The notes under the pieces: model-generated
What the model saw: only the letters and a program-made list of their open reading frames with translations
Databases searched by the model: none
What the model was told of the DNA's origin: nothing
From: Sphingomonas sp. S2M10
GTDB taxonomy: Bacteria; Pseudomonadota; Alphaproteobacteria; Sphingomonadales; Sphingomonadaceae
NCBI RefSeq assembly: GCF_012650175.1
Contig: NZ_JAAILI010000008.1
Span: forward strand, 310,001-374,000
Direction: 5' to 3'
DNA: 64,000 nucleotides
Translations under genes and position numbers: made by a program
Shown: positions 24,150-32,640 of the stretch, one piece after another
Numbering within the stretch: the first letter of the stretch is position 1
Layout: each line of letters starts with the position of its first letter

Positions 24150-25019
24150 TCAGCCCAGTGCCTTCACGGCAAAGGCGCGGACCGCCGGCTCGAGGTCCGG
24201 ACGCGACAGCGCGACCGCGAGGTTCGCCTGGATGAAGCCCGCCTTGTCGCCGCAATCGTACCGGGTGCCCTGGAAGGTCACGCCGTGGAAGGCCTGGTCA
24301 CCGATCATCTTCTGCATCGCGTCGGTCAGCTGGATCTCGCCGCCGGCGCCCTTGCCCTGGTTCTCCAGGATGCGCATCACCTCGGGCTGCAGGATGTAGC
24401 GGCCGATCACCGAGAGGTTCGACGGCGCGGTGCCGGGCGCCGGCTTCTCCACCAGGCCCTTCACTTCCGTCAGCACGCCATCCTGGCTGCCCGGCGTGAT
24501 GATGCCGTAGCGATGGGTCTGGTCGTCCGGCACTTCCTCGGCGCAGATCAGGTTGCCGCCGACCTTGTTATAGGCGTCGACCATCTGCTTGAGGCAGCCC
24601 GGCTGGCCGAACATGAAATCGTCGGGCAGCAGCACCGCGAAGGGCTCGTCGCCGACGATGTCGCGGGCGCACCACACGGCATGGCCCAGGCCCATCGGCT
24701 CCTGCTGGCGGACATAGGCGATGTTGCCGGGCTTGAGGCGGGTGCCGTCGAGCACCTCCAGCGACTTGCCGCGGGCTGCCATCGTCGCTTCCAGCTCATA
24801 GGCGATGTCGAAATGGTCCTCGAGCGCGGACTTGCCGCGGCCGGTGACGAAGATCATCTGCTCGATGCCGGCTTCCACCGCCTCGTCGACGGCGTACTGG
24901 ATCAGCGGGCGGTCGACGACCGGCAGCATCTCCTTCGGCATCGCCTTGGTGGCGGGCAGGAACCGGGTGCCGAGACCCGCAACCGGGAACACGGCCTTAC
25001 GCAGCGGCTTGATCGTCAT
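24150..25019 (-). CDS. galU: UTP--glucose-1-phosphate uridylyltransferase GalU
   Basis: 289 residues, typical length. Makes UDP-glucose from glucose-1-phosphate and UTP. Nucleotidyltransferase loop FPVAGLGTRFLPATKAMPKE, then VDRPLIQYAVDEA, FVTGRGKSALEDHFD, AVLLPDDFMF, EKPAPGTAPSNLSVIGRYIL and GGEIQLTDAM. Strong GAGGGGGG ahead of the ATG. It points opposite to the neighbouring dehydrogenase and is divergent from wecB, so it has its own promoter in 25020-25130. Confidence 0.97.
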   Translation of the reverse strand: MTIKPLRKAVFPVAGLGTRFLPATKAMPKEMLPVVDRPLIQYAVDEAVEAGIEQMIFVTGRGKSALEDHFDIAYELEATMAARGKSLEVLDGTRLKPGNIAYVRQQEPMGLGHAVWCARDIVGDEPFAVLLPDDFMFGQPGCLKQMVDAYNKVGGNLICAEEVPDDQTHRYGIITPGSQDGVLTEVKGLVEKPAPGTAPSNLSVIGRYILQPEVMRILENQGKGAGGEIQLTDAMQKMIGDQAFHGVTFQGTRYDCGDKAGFIQANLAVALSRPDLEPAVRAFAVKALG

Positions 25020-25130
25020 AACCCCCCTCGTGGAAACTTGGTTGCAGTGCGGCATAACGATACACCGCGCGGCTGGCAAACGCACGGGTTCCGTAATGGT
25101 TCGGTGAGGCAATTACGCTATTCAGTGCGA

Positions 25131-26270
25131 ATGGCACAGGTCCGCAACAAGCTTTTCGTCGTCTTCGGCACACGCCCCGAAGCCATCAAGCTGTTCCCGG
25201 TTATACGGGCGCTGCAGGCGATGCCGGAACTTGCGGTCGTTACTTGCGTGACCGCGCAACATCGCGGCCTGCTGGACCAGGTGCTCGCGATTGCGGGCAT
25301 TGCACCGGACATCGACCTCGATCTGATGACCCCCGGCCAGTCGCTGGACGCGCTGACCGCCCGGCTGCTCACGGGCATCGGCGGCGCCCTGGATGCGGCT
25401 CGGCCCGATCGCGTCATCGTGCAGGGTGACACCGCCACCGCGATGGTGGGGGCGCTGGCGGCCTATTACCGCAAGATCCCGGTAAGCCATGTCGAAGCCG
25501 GGCTGCGCTCGGGCGACATCTACCAGCCCTGGCCGGAGGAGGTGAACCGCCGAATCGTCGCGCCGATCGCGGACCAGCATTTCGCCCCGACCGAGACGGC
25601 GGCGAACGCACTTCGCGAGGAAAATGTCGCGCCCGCCAGCATCCATGTCACCGGCAATACGGTGATCGACGCGCTCCTCGCCACGCAGGCGCGAATCGCT
25701 GCCGAGCCGGCGCTGGCCGCCGGCCTGGACCCGATCGCGGCGCGCTTCGCGGGCAAGCGCATCTTGCTGGTCACCACCCACCGGCGGGAGAATTTCGGCG
25801 GCGGCATGGCGGCCATCGCGGACGCCCTCCGGCGCATCGCCGCCCGTCCGGATGTCGCGATCCTGTTCCCTGTACATCCGAATCCCAACGTGGTCGCGGT
25901 GATGGACGAGGCGCTGGGCGACCAGCCCAATATCGCGCGGATCGATCCGCTCGATTACCCGCACTTCATCCGCGCGCTGGCGATGGCAGACCTGGTGCTC
26001 AGCGATTCGGGCGGCGTGCAGGAGGAAGCCCCTGCGCTCGGCAAGCCTGTCCTGGTCATGCGCGAGACGACCGAGCGCCCCGAGGGGGTGGCGGCAGGAA
26101 CAGCCCGGCTGGTCGGCACCGATACCGACCGCATTATCGCCGAGGTCAGCCGCCTGCTCGACGATCCACAGGCGCACGCGGCCATGGCACGCGCGCACAA
26201 CCCCTTCGGCGACGGCCACGCCGCCACGCGGATCGCCGCGATCGTTCGCGCAGGCTTCGGGCTTGGCTGA
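25131..26270 (+). CDS. wecB: UDP-N-acetylglucosamine 2-epimerase (non-hydrolysing)
   Basis: 379 residues. Interconverts UDP-GlcNAc and UDP-ManNAc. Signature segments: VVFGTRPEAIKLFPVIRAL, TAQHRGLLDQVL, VQGDTATAMVGALAAYY, VSHVEAGLRSGD, PWPEEVNRRI, TTHRRENFGGGM, PVHPNP, LSDSGGVQEEAPALGKPVLVMRETTERPEG. All are intact. GTG at 25125 is an alternative start two codons upstream. It is followed 67 bases later by wecC, the next enzyme of the pathway. Confidence 0.97.
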   Translation: MAQVRNKLFVVFGTRPEAIKLFPVIRALQAMPELAVVTCVTAQHRGLLDQVLAIAGIAPDIDLDLMTPGQSLDALTARLLTGIGGALDAARPDRVIVQGDTATAMVGALAAYYRKIPVSHVEAGLRSGDIYQPWPEEVNRRIVAPIADQHFAPTETAANALREENVAPASIHVTGNTVIDALLATQARIAAEPALAAGLDPIAARFAGKRILLVTTHRRENFGGGMAAIADALRRIAARPDVAILFPVHPNPNVVAVMDEALGDQPNIARIDPLDYPHFIRALAMADLVLSDSGGVQEEAPALGKPVLVMRETTERPEGVAAGTARLVGTDTDRIIAEVSRLLDDPQAHAAMARAHNPFGDGHAATRIAAIVRAGFGLG

Positions 26271-26337
26271 GCCGTCTTCCGATATTTTAACGCCTCTCTG
26301 CCATGGTGGCGGCTCCTGATTTCGCCCGGAGTTTGCG

Positions 26338-27636
26338 ATGCTTGCCACCACAGAGCCGAAGGTCGCGGTACTCGGCCTCGGCTATATCGGGCTTCCCACC
26401 GCGGCCGTGATCGCGCGGACGGGCGCCCAGGTGCTGGGCATCGATGTCGATGCGCGCGTCGTGGAAACGGTGAACTCCGGCCGGGTCCATATCGAGGAGA
26501 TCGACCTTGATGGCCTCGTCTCCGGCGTGGTCGCGCGGGGCAATCTCCGCGCGGCGCTGACGATCGAGCCGTCCGACGTCTTCGTCATCGCCGTGCCGAC
26601 ACCGTTCGGCGCCAACCATGCGCCCGACATCGGCTATGTCCTGCAGGCGGCGACCACCATCGCCACGGTGCTGAAGGCCGGCGATGTCGTCATCCTCGAG
26701 TCCACCTCGCCCGTGGGCACCACCGAAAAGGTCGCCGAACTGCTCGCCCGGCTGCGGCCCGACCTGAAGGTGCCCGGCCAAGCGAACGGCAGCGCCGACA
26801 TCGCCATCGCCTATTGCCCCGAACGCGTGCTGCCCGGCCGCATCCTTGTCGAGTTAATCGACAACGACCGGGTGATCGGCGGCATCACCCCGCGCTGCGC
26901 CCGCAAGGCGCTGCACTTCTATCGCCGCTTCGTGCGGGGTGCCTGCGTCACCACCACCGCGCGCGCGGCGGAGATGACCAAGCTGACCGAAAACGCGTTC
27001 CGCGACGTCAACATCGCCTTCGCCAACGAACTGTCGATCCTGGCGGAGGGCATGGGAGTCGATGTGTGGGAAGTGATCCGCCTGGCCAACCGCCATCCGC
27101 GCGTCAACATCCTCTCGCCGGGCCCGGGCGTGGGCGGGCACTGCATCGCGGTCGACCCGTGGTTCCTGGTCCACTCGAACCCCGCGCACAGCCCGCTGAT
27201 CCGCACCGCCCGCGAGGTGAACGACGGCAAGGTGGCGCACAGCATCGCCCGCGCCGAAGCGCTGATCGCGCGGCTGCCGGGCGCGCCGATCGCCTGCCTG
27301 GGCCTCGCGTTCAAAGCGAATATCGATGATTTCCGCGAAAGCCCCGCGCTGAAGGTAGCCCAGGCGATCGCGGAGAAGCACGGTGCCCGCGTCCGCATCG
27401 TCGAGCCCTATGCGCAGGCCCTGCCCCCCGGCCTCGCCGCCACGGGTGCGACGCTGAGCGACATCGACAGCGCAATCGAAAGCTGCCCCATCTTCATCGT
27501 GCTGGTCGATCACGATCTGTTCAAGTCCGTGCCCCTCGACGAGCGCGCGGCCAAGCTGGTCTATGACACGCGCGGCATCTGGCCCGATCAGCCGGCGCCC
27601 GATAGCGTCGCCGTCGGTCTGCGCCTCGCCGGTTGA
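26338..27636 (+). CDS. wecC: UDP-N-acetyl-D-mannosamine dehydrogenase
   Basis: 432 residues. Oxidises UDP-ManNAc to UDP-ManNAcA. Rossmann VAVLGLGYIGLPTAAVIARTG, ESTSPVGTTEKV, YCPERVLPGRILVELIDNDRVIGG (typical of WecC), TENAFRDVNIAFANEL, catalytic Cys in PGPGVGGHCIAVDPWFLV, and LGLAFKANIDDFRESPA. GGAG is 8 bases before ATG. Together with wecB it gives UDP-ManNAcA for a cell-surface polysaccharide, but no glycosyltransferase using it is in the window. Confidence 0.95.
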   Translation: MLATTEPKVAVLGLGYIGLPTAAVIARTGAQVLGIDVDARVVETVNSGRVHIEEIDLDGLVSGVVARGNLRAALTIEPSDVFVIAVPTPFGANHAPDIGYVLQAATTIATVLKAGDVVILESTSPVGTTEKVAELLARLRPDLKVPGQANGSADIAIAYCPERVLPGRILVELIDNDRVIGGITPRCARKALHFYRRFVRGACVTTTARAAEMTKLTENAFRDVNIAFANELSILAEGMGVDVWEVIRLANRHPRVNILSPGPGVGGHCIAVDPWFLVHSNPAHSPLIRTAREVNDGKVAHSIARAEALIARLPGAPIACLGLAFKANIDDFRESPALKVAQAIAEKHGARVRIVEPYAQALPPGLAATGATLSDIDSAIESCPIFIVLVDHDLFKSVPLDERAAKLVYDTRGIWPDQPAPDSVAVGLRLAG

Positions 27637-27638
27637 GG

Positions 27639-28391
27639 ATGTTCGGCGCGCTGTTCCGGCGGTCCGGCCCCCCGGCCTATGCGCTGGCCGCGGGCACCCG
27701 TGCCTATGCGATCGGCGACGTGCATGGCCGGCGCGACCTGCTGGAAGCGCTGCTTGCCCGCATCGACGCCGAACGCGCCGCCGATCCCCGCCCGCGCGAG
27801 CATCTGGTGCTGCTGGGCGACCTGATCGATCGGGGCCCGGAGTCGCGGGGCGTGCTCGATCTGCTGCGCGCCCGGCAGGCGGTGGACGCGAGCCTGACCA
27901 TCCTGGGCGGCAACCATGAAGCGATGCTCGTCGCCCTGCTCGACGGCGGCGTAAAGGATCTCGCCTCCTGGCTGCACTTCGGTGGCGAGGAATGCGCCGC
28001 CAGCTATGGTCTCGATCCGCTCGCGCTGCTCGCCGACCCCGGCGCCGCGGCTGCGATGCTCCGCGCGGCGATCCCCGCTGCGCACCAGCATCTGCTGCGT
28101 AGCCTTCCCGACTCGCTGCGGGTGGACGACGTGCTCTTCGTGCATGCCGGCATCCGCCCCGGCGTGCCGATCGATGTGCAGGCATCGCAAGACCTTCGCT
28201 GGATCCGCACCCCATTCCTGCGCAGCACCGCCGATCACGGCGTGCTGGTCGTCCACGGACACACGATTGTCGGCGAACCCGAGATCCACGCCAACCGCAT
28301 CGCCATCGACACCGGCGCGAGCGCCACGGGCCGCCTCACCGCGCTATGCCTGGACGGCGCCGAGCGCCGCTTCCTCGCCACGGGCTTTTGA
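27639..28391 (+). CDS. Metallophosphoesterase, serine/threonine protein phosphatase type
   Basis: 250 residues. All dinuclear metal motifs of the PPP superfamily are visible: AIGDVHGR (GDxHG), LLGDLIDRGPESRG (GDxxDRG), LGGNHEAML (GNHE), and the later His residues in VHAGIRPG and VVHGHTIVG. Resembles the bacterial PrpA/ApaH-like phosphatases; it could act on phosphoproteins or dinucleoside polyphosphates. It begins 2 bases after wecC (or at TTG 27633, overlapping it), so it may be co-transcribed with the sugar genes. Confidence 0.88.
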   Translation: MFGALFRRSGPPAYALAAGTRAYAIGDVHGRRDLLEALLARIDAERAADPRPREHLVLLGDLIDRGPESRGVLDLLRARQAVDASLTILGGNHEAMLVALLDGGVKDLASWLHFGGEECAASYGLDPLALLADPGAAAAMLRAAIPAAHQHLLRSLPDSLRVDDVLFVHAGIRPGVPIDVQASQDLRWIRTPFLRSTADHGVLVVHGHTIVGEPEIHANRIAIDTGASATGRLTALCLDGAERRFLATGF

Positions 28392-28401
28392 GACAGGCAC
28401 G

Positions 28402-28436
28402 AAAAAGCCCGCGAGGGTCGCTCGCGGGCGTTTCGA
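28402..28436. terminator. Bidirectional terminator between phosphatase and FKBP genes
   Basis: GCCCGCGAG (28407-28415), loop GGTCG, CTCGCGGGC (28421-28429), with an A-run on the left (T-run when read on minus) and GTTTC on the right. It sits between convergent genes and best fits termination of the minus-strand FKBP gene. Confidence 0.82.
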
Positions 28437-28457
28437 AACCTGGTAGTCGGACGCCGC

Positions 28458-29045
28458 TTATTGTGCGGGCGCTTCGCCTGCCCCCTGCGGCATGCCGCCC
28501 TGCTGTTGCTGCTGCATCATCATCTGGCGAATAACGGCGGCCGGCACCAGCTCCTGCATGGTGACGTCGAAGATCAGCACCTGGTCGGACAGCTCGTTCT
28601 GCTGGCCGCCCTCGGCGCCATAGCCCAGCTTCGGCGGGAGCCAGAAGCGATAGCGGGCACCCTTCTTCATCAGCTTCACGCCCTCGGTGAACCCGGGGAT
28701 CATCGGCTGGCCGATCTGGAAGCGCATCGGCGTCTTGGGCTGGAATTCCTTGCCGCTGCGCAGCGTGCCGAGGATCTCCACCACGACACCATCCTGCTCG
28801 GCAGGATTGGCGCCGCTACCGGCCTCGATCACCTGATACTGAAGCCCCGACGGCGTGGTCTGGATGCCCGGCTGGGTCTTGTGCCACGCCATGAAGCCCT
28901 CGGCGTCAAGATGCGACGCGACGGGCGTGCGGGTGCCGCCCCAGGCGAGCGCGAAGGCGATGGCGGCCGCCGCCAGCACCCCCAGCCAGATCCAGAGCTT
29001 GTAGCTGCCCTTGACGGGCTGGAGCGGAACGGCGGTCACCGACAT
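28458..29045 (-). CDS. FKBP-type peptidyl-prolyl cis-trans isomerase
   Basis: 195 residues. One N-terminal membrane helix (about 16-34) anchors it; the FKBP domain (about 60-165) contains GLQYQVIEAGSG, a strand with VVVEILGTLRSGKEF, PMIPGFTEGVKLMKKGARYRFWLPPKLGYG and LIFDVTMQEL. The tail is Gln/Met/Pro-rich with QQQQQ. It would assist folding in the periplasm. The usual Asp of the active site is not obvious in the strand where FKBPs have it (here VEILG), so activity could be reduced. Convergent with the phosphatase gene. Confidence 0.9.
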   Translation of the reverse strand: MSVTAVPLQPVKGSYKLWIWLGVLAAAAIAFALAWGGTRTPVASHLDAEGFMAWHKTQPGIQTTPSGLQYQVIEAGSGANPAEQDGVVVEILGTLRSGKEFQPKTPMRFQIGQPMIPGFTEGVKLMKKGARYRFWLPPKLGYGAEGGQQNELSDQVLIFDVTMQELVPAAVIRQMMMQQQQQGGMPQGAGEAPAQ

Positions 29046-29131
29046 GATCGGACTCCGGCAGGGACGTTCGCCCCTGTTATGATGAGAACAGAGAAGTCGG
29101 CGCGCGCTATATCACGCGCGCCGGGCAGGCC

Positions 29132-29338
29132 TCAACGGGCGCTGTCACGCTCCATGCGCTTGCGCTCCAGCTTGCGGGCGCGGCGCACGGCAGCGGCACG
29201 CTCGCGTGCACGCTTCTCGCTCGGCTTCTCGTAGTGACGGCGCAGCTTCATCTCGCGATAGACGCCTTCACGCTGCAGCTTCTTCTTGAGCGCCCGCAGC
29301 GCCTGGTCGACGTTGTTGTCGCGAACGATGATTTGCAT
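29132..29338 (-). CDS. rpsU: 30S ribosomal protein bS21
   Basis: 68 residues. [26 protein letters not shown] is the typical start, then [20 protein letters not shown] and a very basic helical tail. S21 takes part in initiation on the 30S platform. Placed 86 bases upstream of the FKBP gene on the same strand; the AT-rich 29339-29400 region likely carries its promoter. Confidence 0.97.
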   Translation of the reverse strand: MQIIVRDNNVDQALRALKKKLQREGVYREMKLRRHYEKPSEKRARERAAAVRRARKLERKRMERDSAR

Positions 29339-29500
29339 AAAGTCGTACAGCTCCGATCAAACTCAATAGCAAGGGGCCGCCGAAACCATAGTTGCGGCGT
29401 CGAACGGGCCTCCTATCAGCGCCGTTGCGATTCTTCAAGCAAAAGCGTGCGCCCTTTGCCGCATCCGAACCCTCCCTGCGGGACCGGATGCGACAAATGC

Positions 29501-29525
29501 ATTGCAGCAGATTGCAGCACTGCAA
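29501..29525. promoter_or_regulatory. TGC-rich repeated motif upstream of response regulator
   Basis: Two 10-bp direct copies, ATTGCAGCAG (29501-29510) and ATTGCAGCAC (29511-29520), the second extending to the palindrome-like TTGCAGCACTGCAA (29512-29525). Nearly the same motif occurs before ugd (38586-38599) and in the receptor/phytase gap (46862-46875). Candidate binding site of a shared regulator. Confidence 0.45.
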
Positions 29526-29560
29526 CCCGGTCGATAGATTTGGGTCGCAATACCCGCTTC

Positions 29561-30298
29561 ATGATGCAGTCAGTCTCCTCCGTGGATCTAGAAACCCGCC
29601 TGTTGATTGTCGACGACGACCCGGGGATCCGCGAGCTTACCGCCGCCTTCCTGGCGCAGCACGGCTATGTCGTCGATACGGCGGAGGATGCCGCAACGAT
29701 GCGCGCCGCCGTCGCGGCGAGAAGCTATGCACTCGTCGTGCTGGACCTGATGATGCCGGGCGAGGACGGATTGTCGATCCTGCGCACCATGGATCGCCAG
29801 GCGGGCCCGGCCGTCATCCTCCATTCGGTACTGAGCGAGGATATCGATCGCATCGTCGGCCTGGAGATGGGCGCAGACGATTACATCGCCAAACCCGCCA
29901 ACCCCCGCGAGCTCCTCGCCCGGATCCGCTCGGTACTGCGCCGCGCCGTGGCTGCGCCTGCGATCAGCGGCGCGCTGGAGCGCCATTATCTGCGCTTTGC
30001 CGGTTGGCGGCTCGATCCGGTCGGTCGGCAGCTCTATGATCCCGAAAACGTGCTGATCAACCTGTCGGACGGCGAGTTCCGACTGCTGCTGGCGCTGGTC
30101 GAACGGCCGCGCCGGGTACTGACCCGCGACGCGCTGCTCGATTATTCGCGCGGCGCCCATGCCGAGCATTTCGATCGCGCCATCGACGTGCAGATGAGTC
30201 GCCTGCGCAAGAAGCTCGCCCGCTCGGACGCCGACGAGCTGATCCGCACGATCCGCAACGAAGGATATATGTTCGTCGCAGAAGTCACCACGAAGTGA
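29561..30298 (+). CDS. OmpR-family response regulator
   Basis: 245 residues from ATG 29561. Receiver domain (about 10-125) with acidic pair in LLIVDDDPG, phosphoacceptor Asp in LVVLDLMMPGEDG and Lys in DDYIAKPANPRELL. The C-terminal winged helix shows INLSDGEFRLLLALVERPRRVLTRDALLDY and DVQMSRLRKKL, as in OmpR/PhoB. The start is not certain: ATG 29564 and GTG 29582 are in frame and none has a strong binding site. A GTGA overlap joins it to the sensor kinase. Target genes unknown. Confidence 0.93.
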   Translation: MMQSVSSVDLETRLLIVDDDPGIRELTAAFLAQHGYVVDTAEDAATMRAAVAARSYALVVLDLMMPGEDGLSILRTMDRQAGPAVILHSVLSEDIDRIVGLEMGADDYIAKPANPRELLARIRSVLRRAVAAPAISGALERHYLRFAGWRLDPVGRQLYDPENVLINLSDGEFRLLLALVERPRRVLTRDALLDYSRGAHAEHFDRAIDVQMSRLRKKLARSDADELIRTIRNEGYMFVAEVTTK

Positions 30299-31575
30299 TC
30301 CGTCGACCGGCATCCATCGTCGTCCCGATGATGCTGTTCGCCATCACCTCGGCGGCGGTCGTGATGCTGGTCCAGTTCGCGGTGGTGTTCCACGGCCCCC
30401 CGCCCGGCTCGGGGCCGATGCCGATCGCCCGCGTGGCGGACGCGCTTCGCACCGGGCGCACCCCGCCCGGCCGCCAGGGCCAGAAGATCAGCCTGTACGT
30501 CGCCGACAACGAACATTTCGGACGCAGCGATGAGCGCGCCTCGCCAGAGCGTGATCGCTCCATCGCGCTGCTCCTGCCCGTCCCTGCCGGCCAGATCCGC
30601 GGCTATTATGAGTGGCCGGCCAACGATCCCGATCAGGACATCCATGGCAGCTTCACGGTCGGCCGCCGCACCGACAAGGGCTGGCTGGTGGCATCGGTTG
30701 GCCGCGGCCCGGCACTGGGCCGCTGGCGGATCGCGATCCTGCAATGGATGCTGCTCACATTGATCATCCTCTCGCTGCTCGCCTGGGCAGCGGCGCGGCG
30801 CATCTCGCGACCGATCCGGCGGCTGGCGGAAGCGGCCACGCGCGCGCGACTGGGTGCGCCGGAGGCGATCCCGCTGGACGGGCCCCGCGAAATCCGCGAG
30901 CTGGGCCGCGCAATGGAGGCGATGCAGGCGCGCATCCTCCAGCAGGCGGAGAACCGCACGGTCATGCTGGCGGCCATGGCGCACGATCTGGGCACGCCGC
31001 TCTCGCGCCTCGCCTTCTGGATCGAGCAGCTTCCCGATGCCGCCCGCGAGCGCGCCGTGGCCGACATCGGCGAGATGCGGGCGATGCTCTCCGTCACGCT
31101 GCAATTCACGCGCGACATCCGCGGGCACGGCGAGATGGTCCGGCTGGACCTCGGCAGCCTGATCGAAAGCCTGGCGGACGACCTGTCGACGGCAGGCAAG
31201 CCCGTCACCGTGGAAGGCGGCCCCCGCATGGTGCTGATCGGCGAACCGCAGGCGCTGCGGCGGCTGTTCGGCAATCTGGTGGAGAACGCGATCCGTTACG
31301 GCCATCGCGCGGAAATCCAGTGGCGCATCCGCGACGGGCATGGCGAGATATGGGTCGACGACGATGGCCCCGGCTTCGACCCCCTCCAGGCGGAGAAGCT
31401 GTTCGCCCCGTTCGTGCGCGGCGAAAGCTCGCGCAACCGGGCGACCGGCGGCACAGGCCTGGGGCTCGCCATCGTGCGGTCGATCGTCGAACTGCACGGC
31501 GGCACCGTCACGTTGGAGAATCGCCCCGGCGGTGCGGGCGGTCGGGTAATGGTACGATTGCCGCTTGCAACATGA
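30295..31575 (+). CDS. Sensor histidine kinase (EnvZ-like)
   Basis: 426 residues. Two membrane helices (about 10-31 and 149-167) flank a periplasmic sensor domain of about 115 residues without a family I recognise. HAMP (ISRPIRRLAEAATRARLG) follows, then the H-box AAMAHDLGTPLSRLAFW with phosphoacceptor His, N-box (LVENAIRYGHRAE), G1 (VDDDGPGFD) and G2 (GGTGLGLAIVRSI). It starts at GTG overlapping the regulator stop. It autophosphorylates in response to an envelope signal and passes phosphate to its partner. Confidence 0.93.
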   Translation: MIRRPASIVVPMMLFAITSAAVVMLVQFAVVFHGPPPGSGPMPIARVADALRTGRTPPGRQGQKISLYVADNEHFGRSDERASPERDRSIALLLPVPAGQIRGYYEWPANDPDQDIHGSFTVGRRTDKGWLVASVGRGPALGRWRIAILQWMLLTLIILSLLAWAAARRISRPIRRLAEAATRARLGAPEAIPLDGPREIRELGRAMEAMQARILQQAENRTVMLAAMAHDLGTPLSRLAFWIEQLPDAARERAVADIGEMRAMLSVTLQFTRDIRGHGEMVRLDLGSLIESLADDLSTAGKPVTVEGGPRMVLIGEPQALRRLFGNLVENAIRYGHRAEIQWRIRDGHGEIWVDDDGPGFDPLQAEKLFAPFVRGESSRNRATGGTGLGLAIVRSIVELHGGTVTLENRPGGAGGRVMVRLPLAT

Positions 31576-31651
31576 AGCAACAATGAAACGGACATGAAAT
31601 CGGCATGCGATGCCGACCCTCCACCTGACCCTTGACGATAGGAGGGCAGGT

Positions 31652-32551
31652 TTGAACGACATCGACCACCATGATCACGGCCTTGCGCACGATCTTCGTG
31701 CCATGAACGCCCTGGCCAGCAGGCGCCGCGCGCTGCGCTGGTTCACGGGCGCGGCAACCGCCACCGTGCTGGCCGGCTGCGACGGAGGCGACGGCGGAAG
31801 CAGCGCAACGGCAGCCAGCGCCACGCCGACTCCAACGCCGACGCCAACGCCCACACCGACCCCGACTCCAACGCCGACCGCGACGAGCGGCAGCTGCGTC
31901 GTCGATCCCACGGAGACGAACGGGCCCTACCCCGCCGACGGCACCAACACGTCCTCAGGCCTGACGTCGAACGCACTGACCGCGAGCAACGTCGTCCGCA
32001 GCGACATCCGGCCGAGCTTCATCGGCAGTTCGACAAGCGTCGCCGCCGGCGTGCAGCTTACCCTCACCCTCACCGTGGTGGACGTGAATACCGGATGCGC
32101 GCCGCTGGCCGGCTATGCGGTGTATCTCTGGCACTGCGACCGCGACGGGAAATATTCGCTCTACGATCTGCCGAGCGAAAGCTATCTGCGCGGCGTGGGC
32201 GTGACCGACGCCAACGGCCAGGTGACCTTCACCACCATTTTCCCCGGCTGCTATGCCGGGCGCTGGCCGCATATCCATTTCGAGGTCTTCTCCAGCCTCG
32301 CCACCGCGACCAGCGGCCGCTACGCCACGCTGGTCTCGCAGCTGGCGATGCCGGCCGCGACATGCAGCGCCGTCTACGCCTCGGCGAGCGGATACGCGTC
32401 CAGCCTCAGCAATTTGTCCGGCGTGTCGATCGCCCGGGACAATGTGTTCGGCGACAACAGCGCCGCACAGATCGCGCAGCAGACGCCCGCGATCAGCGGC
32501 AGCATCGATACGGGCTACACCGCTACCGCGGTGATCGGCATCGCGCGCTAG
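31652..32551 (+). CDS. Exported intradiol ring-cleavage dioxygenase-like protein
   Basis: 299 residues from TTG 31652, which has GGAGGG 5 bases upstream; no ATG fits better. A basic SRRRALRWFTG segment before a hydrophobic run and TVLAGC gives a Tat-like signal with a lipobox. A Thr-Pro repeat linker (31826-31882) follows. The catalytic domain has the intradiol non-haem iron ligands: Tyr in DGKYSLYD, Tyr201 in FPGCYAGRW, and His207 and His209 in PHIHFEVF. These enzymes oxygenate catechols to muconates in the cytoplasm; an envelope-located, lipid-linked form is less common. Substrate unknown. It follows the two-component pair by 76 bases. Confidence 0.85.
   Translation: MNDIDHHDHGLAHDLRAMNALASRRRALRWFTGAATATVLAGCDGGDGGSSATAASATPTPTPTPTPTPTPTPTPTATSGSCVVDPTETNGPYPADGTNTSSGLTSNALTASNVVRSDIRPSFIGSSTSVAAGVQLTLTLTVVDVNTGCAPLAGYAVYLWHCDRDGKYSLYDLPSESYLRGVGVTDANGQVTFTTIFPGCYAGRWPHIHFEVFSSLATATSGRYATLVSQLAMPAATCSAVYASASGYASSLSNLSGVSIARDNVFGDNSAAQIAQQTPAISGSIDTGYTATAVIGIAR
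31826..31882 (+). repeat. Thr-Pro dipeptide repeat, 6-bp tandem units
   Basis: About nine units of ACN-CCN encode a Thr-Pro linker between lipobox and enzyme domain. Third positions vary (ACT CCA, ACG CCG, ACA CCG), which points to selection on protein rather than recent slippage. Confidence 0.8.
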
Positions 32552-32640
32552 TCCCTGCGCGCGATCTGTGCCGCCTGCCGAGGGGTCGTCCCCCCTGCAC
32601 GCGCCTTTCCGGCGGGCGGCGCTTTGCTATAGACGGGGGT

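Noticed and set aside
29339..29560. Extension of the response regulator to 29234
   Set aside because: That frame runs antisense through rpsU and its leader; receiver homology begins only after 29580.
31826..31882. Short tandem repeat as CRISPR-like array
   Set aside because: The 6-bp units encode an in-frame Thr-Pro linker of the dioxygenase; there are no spacers.
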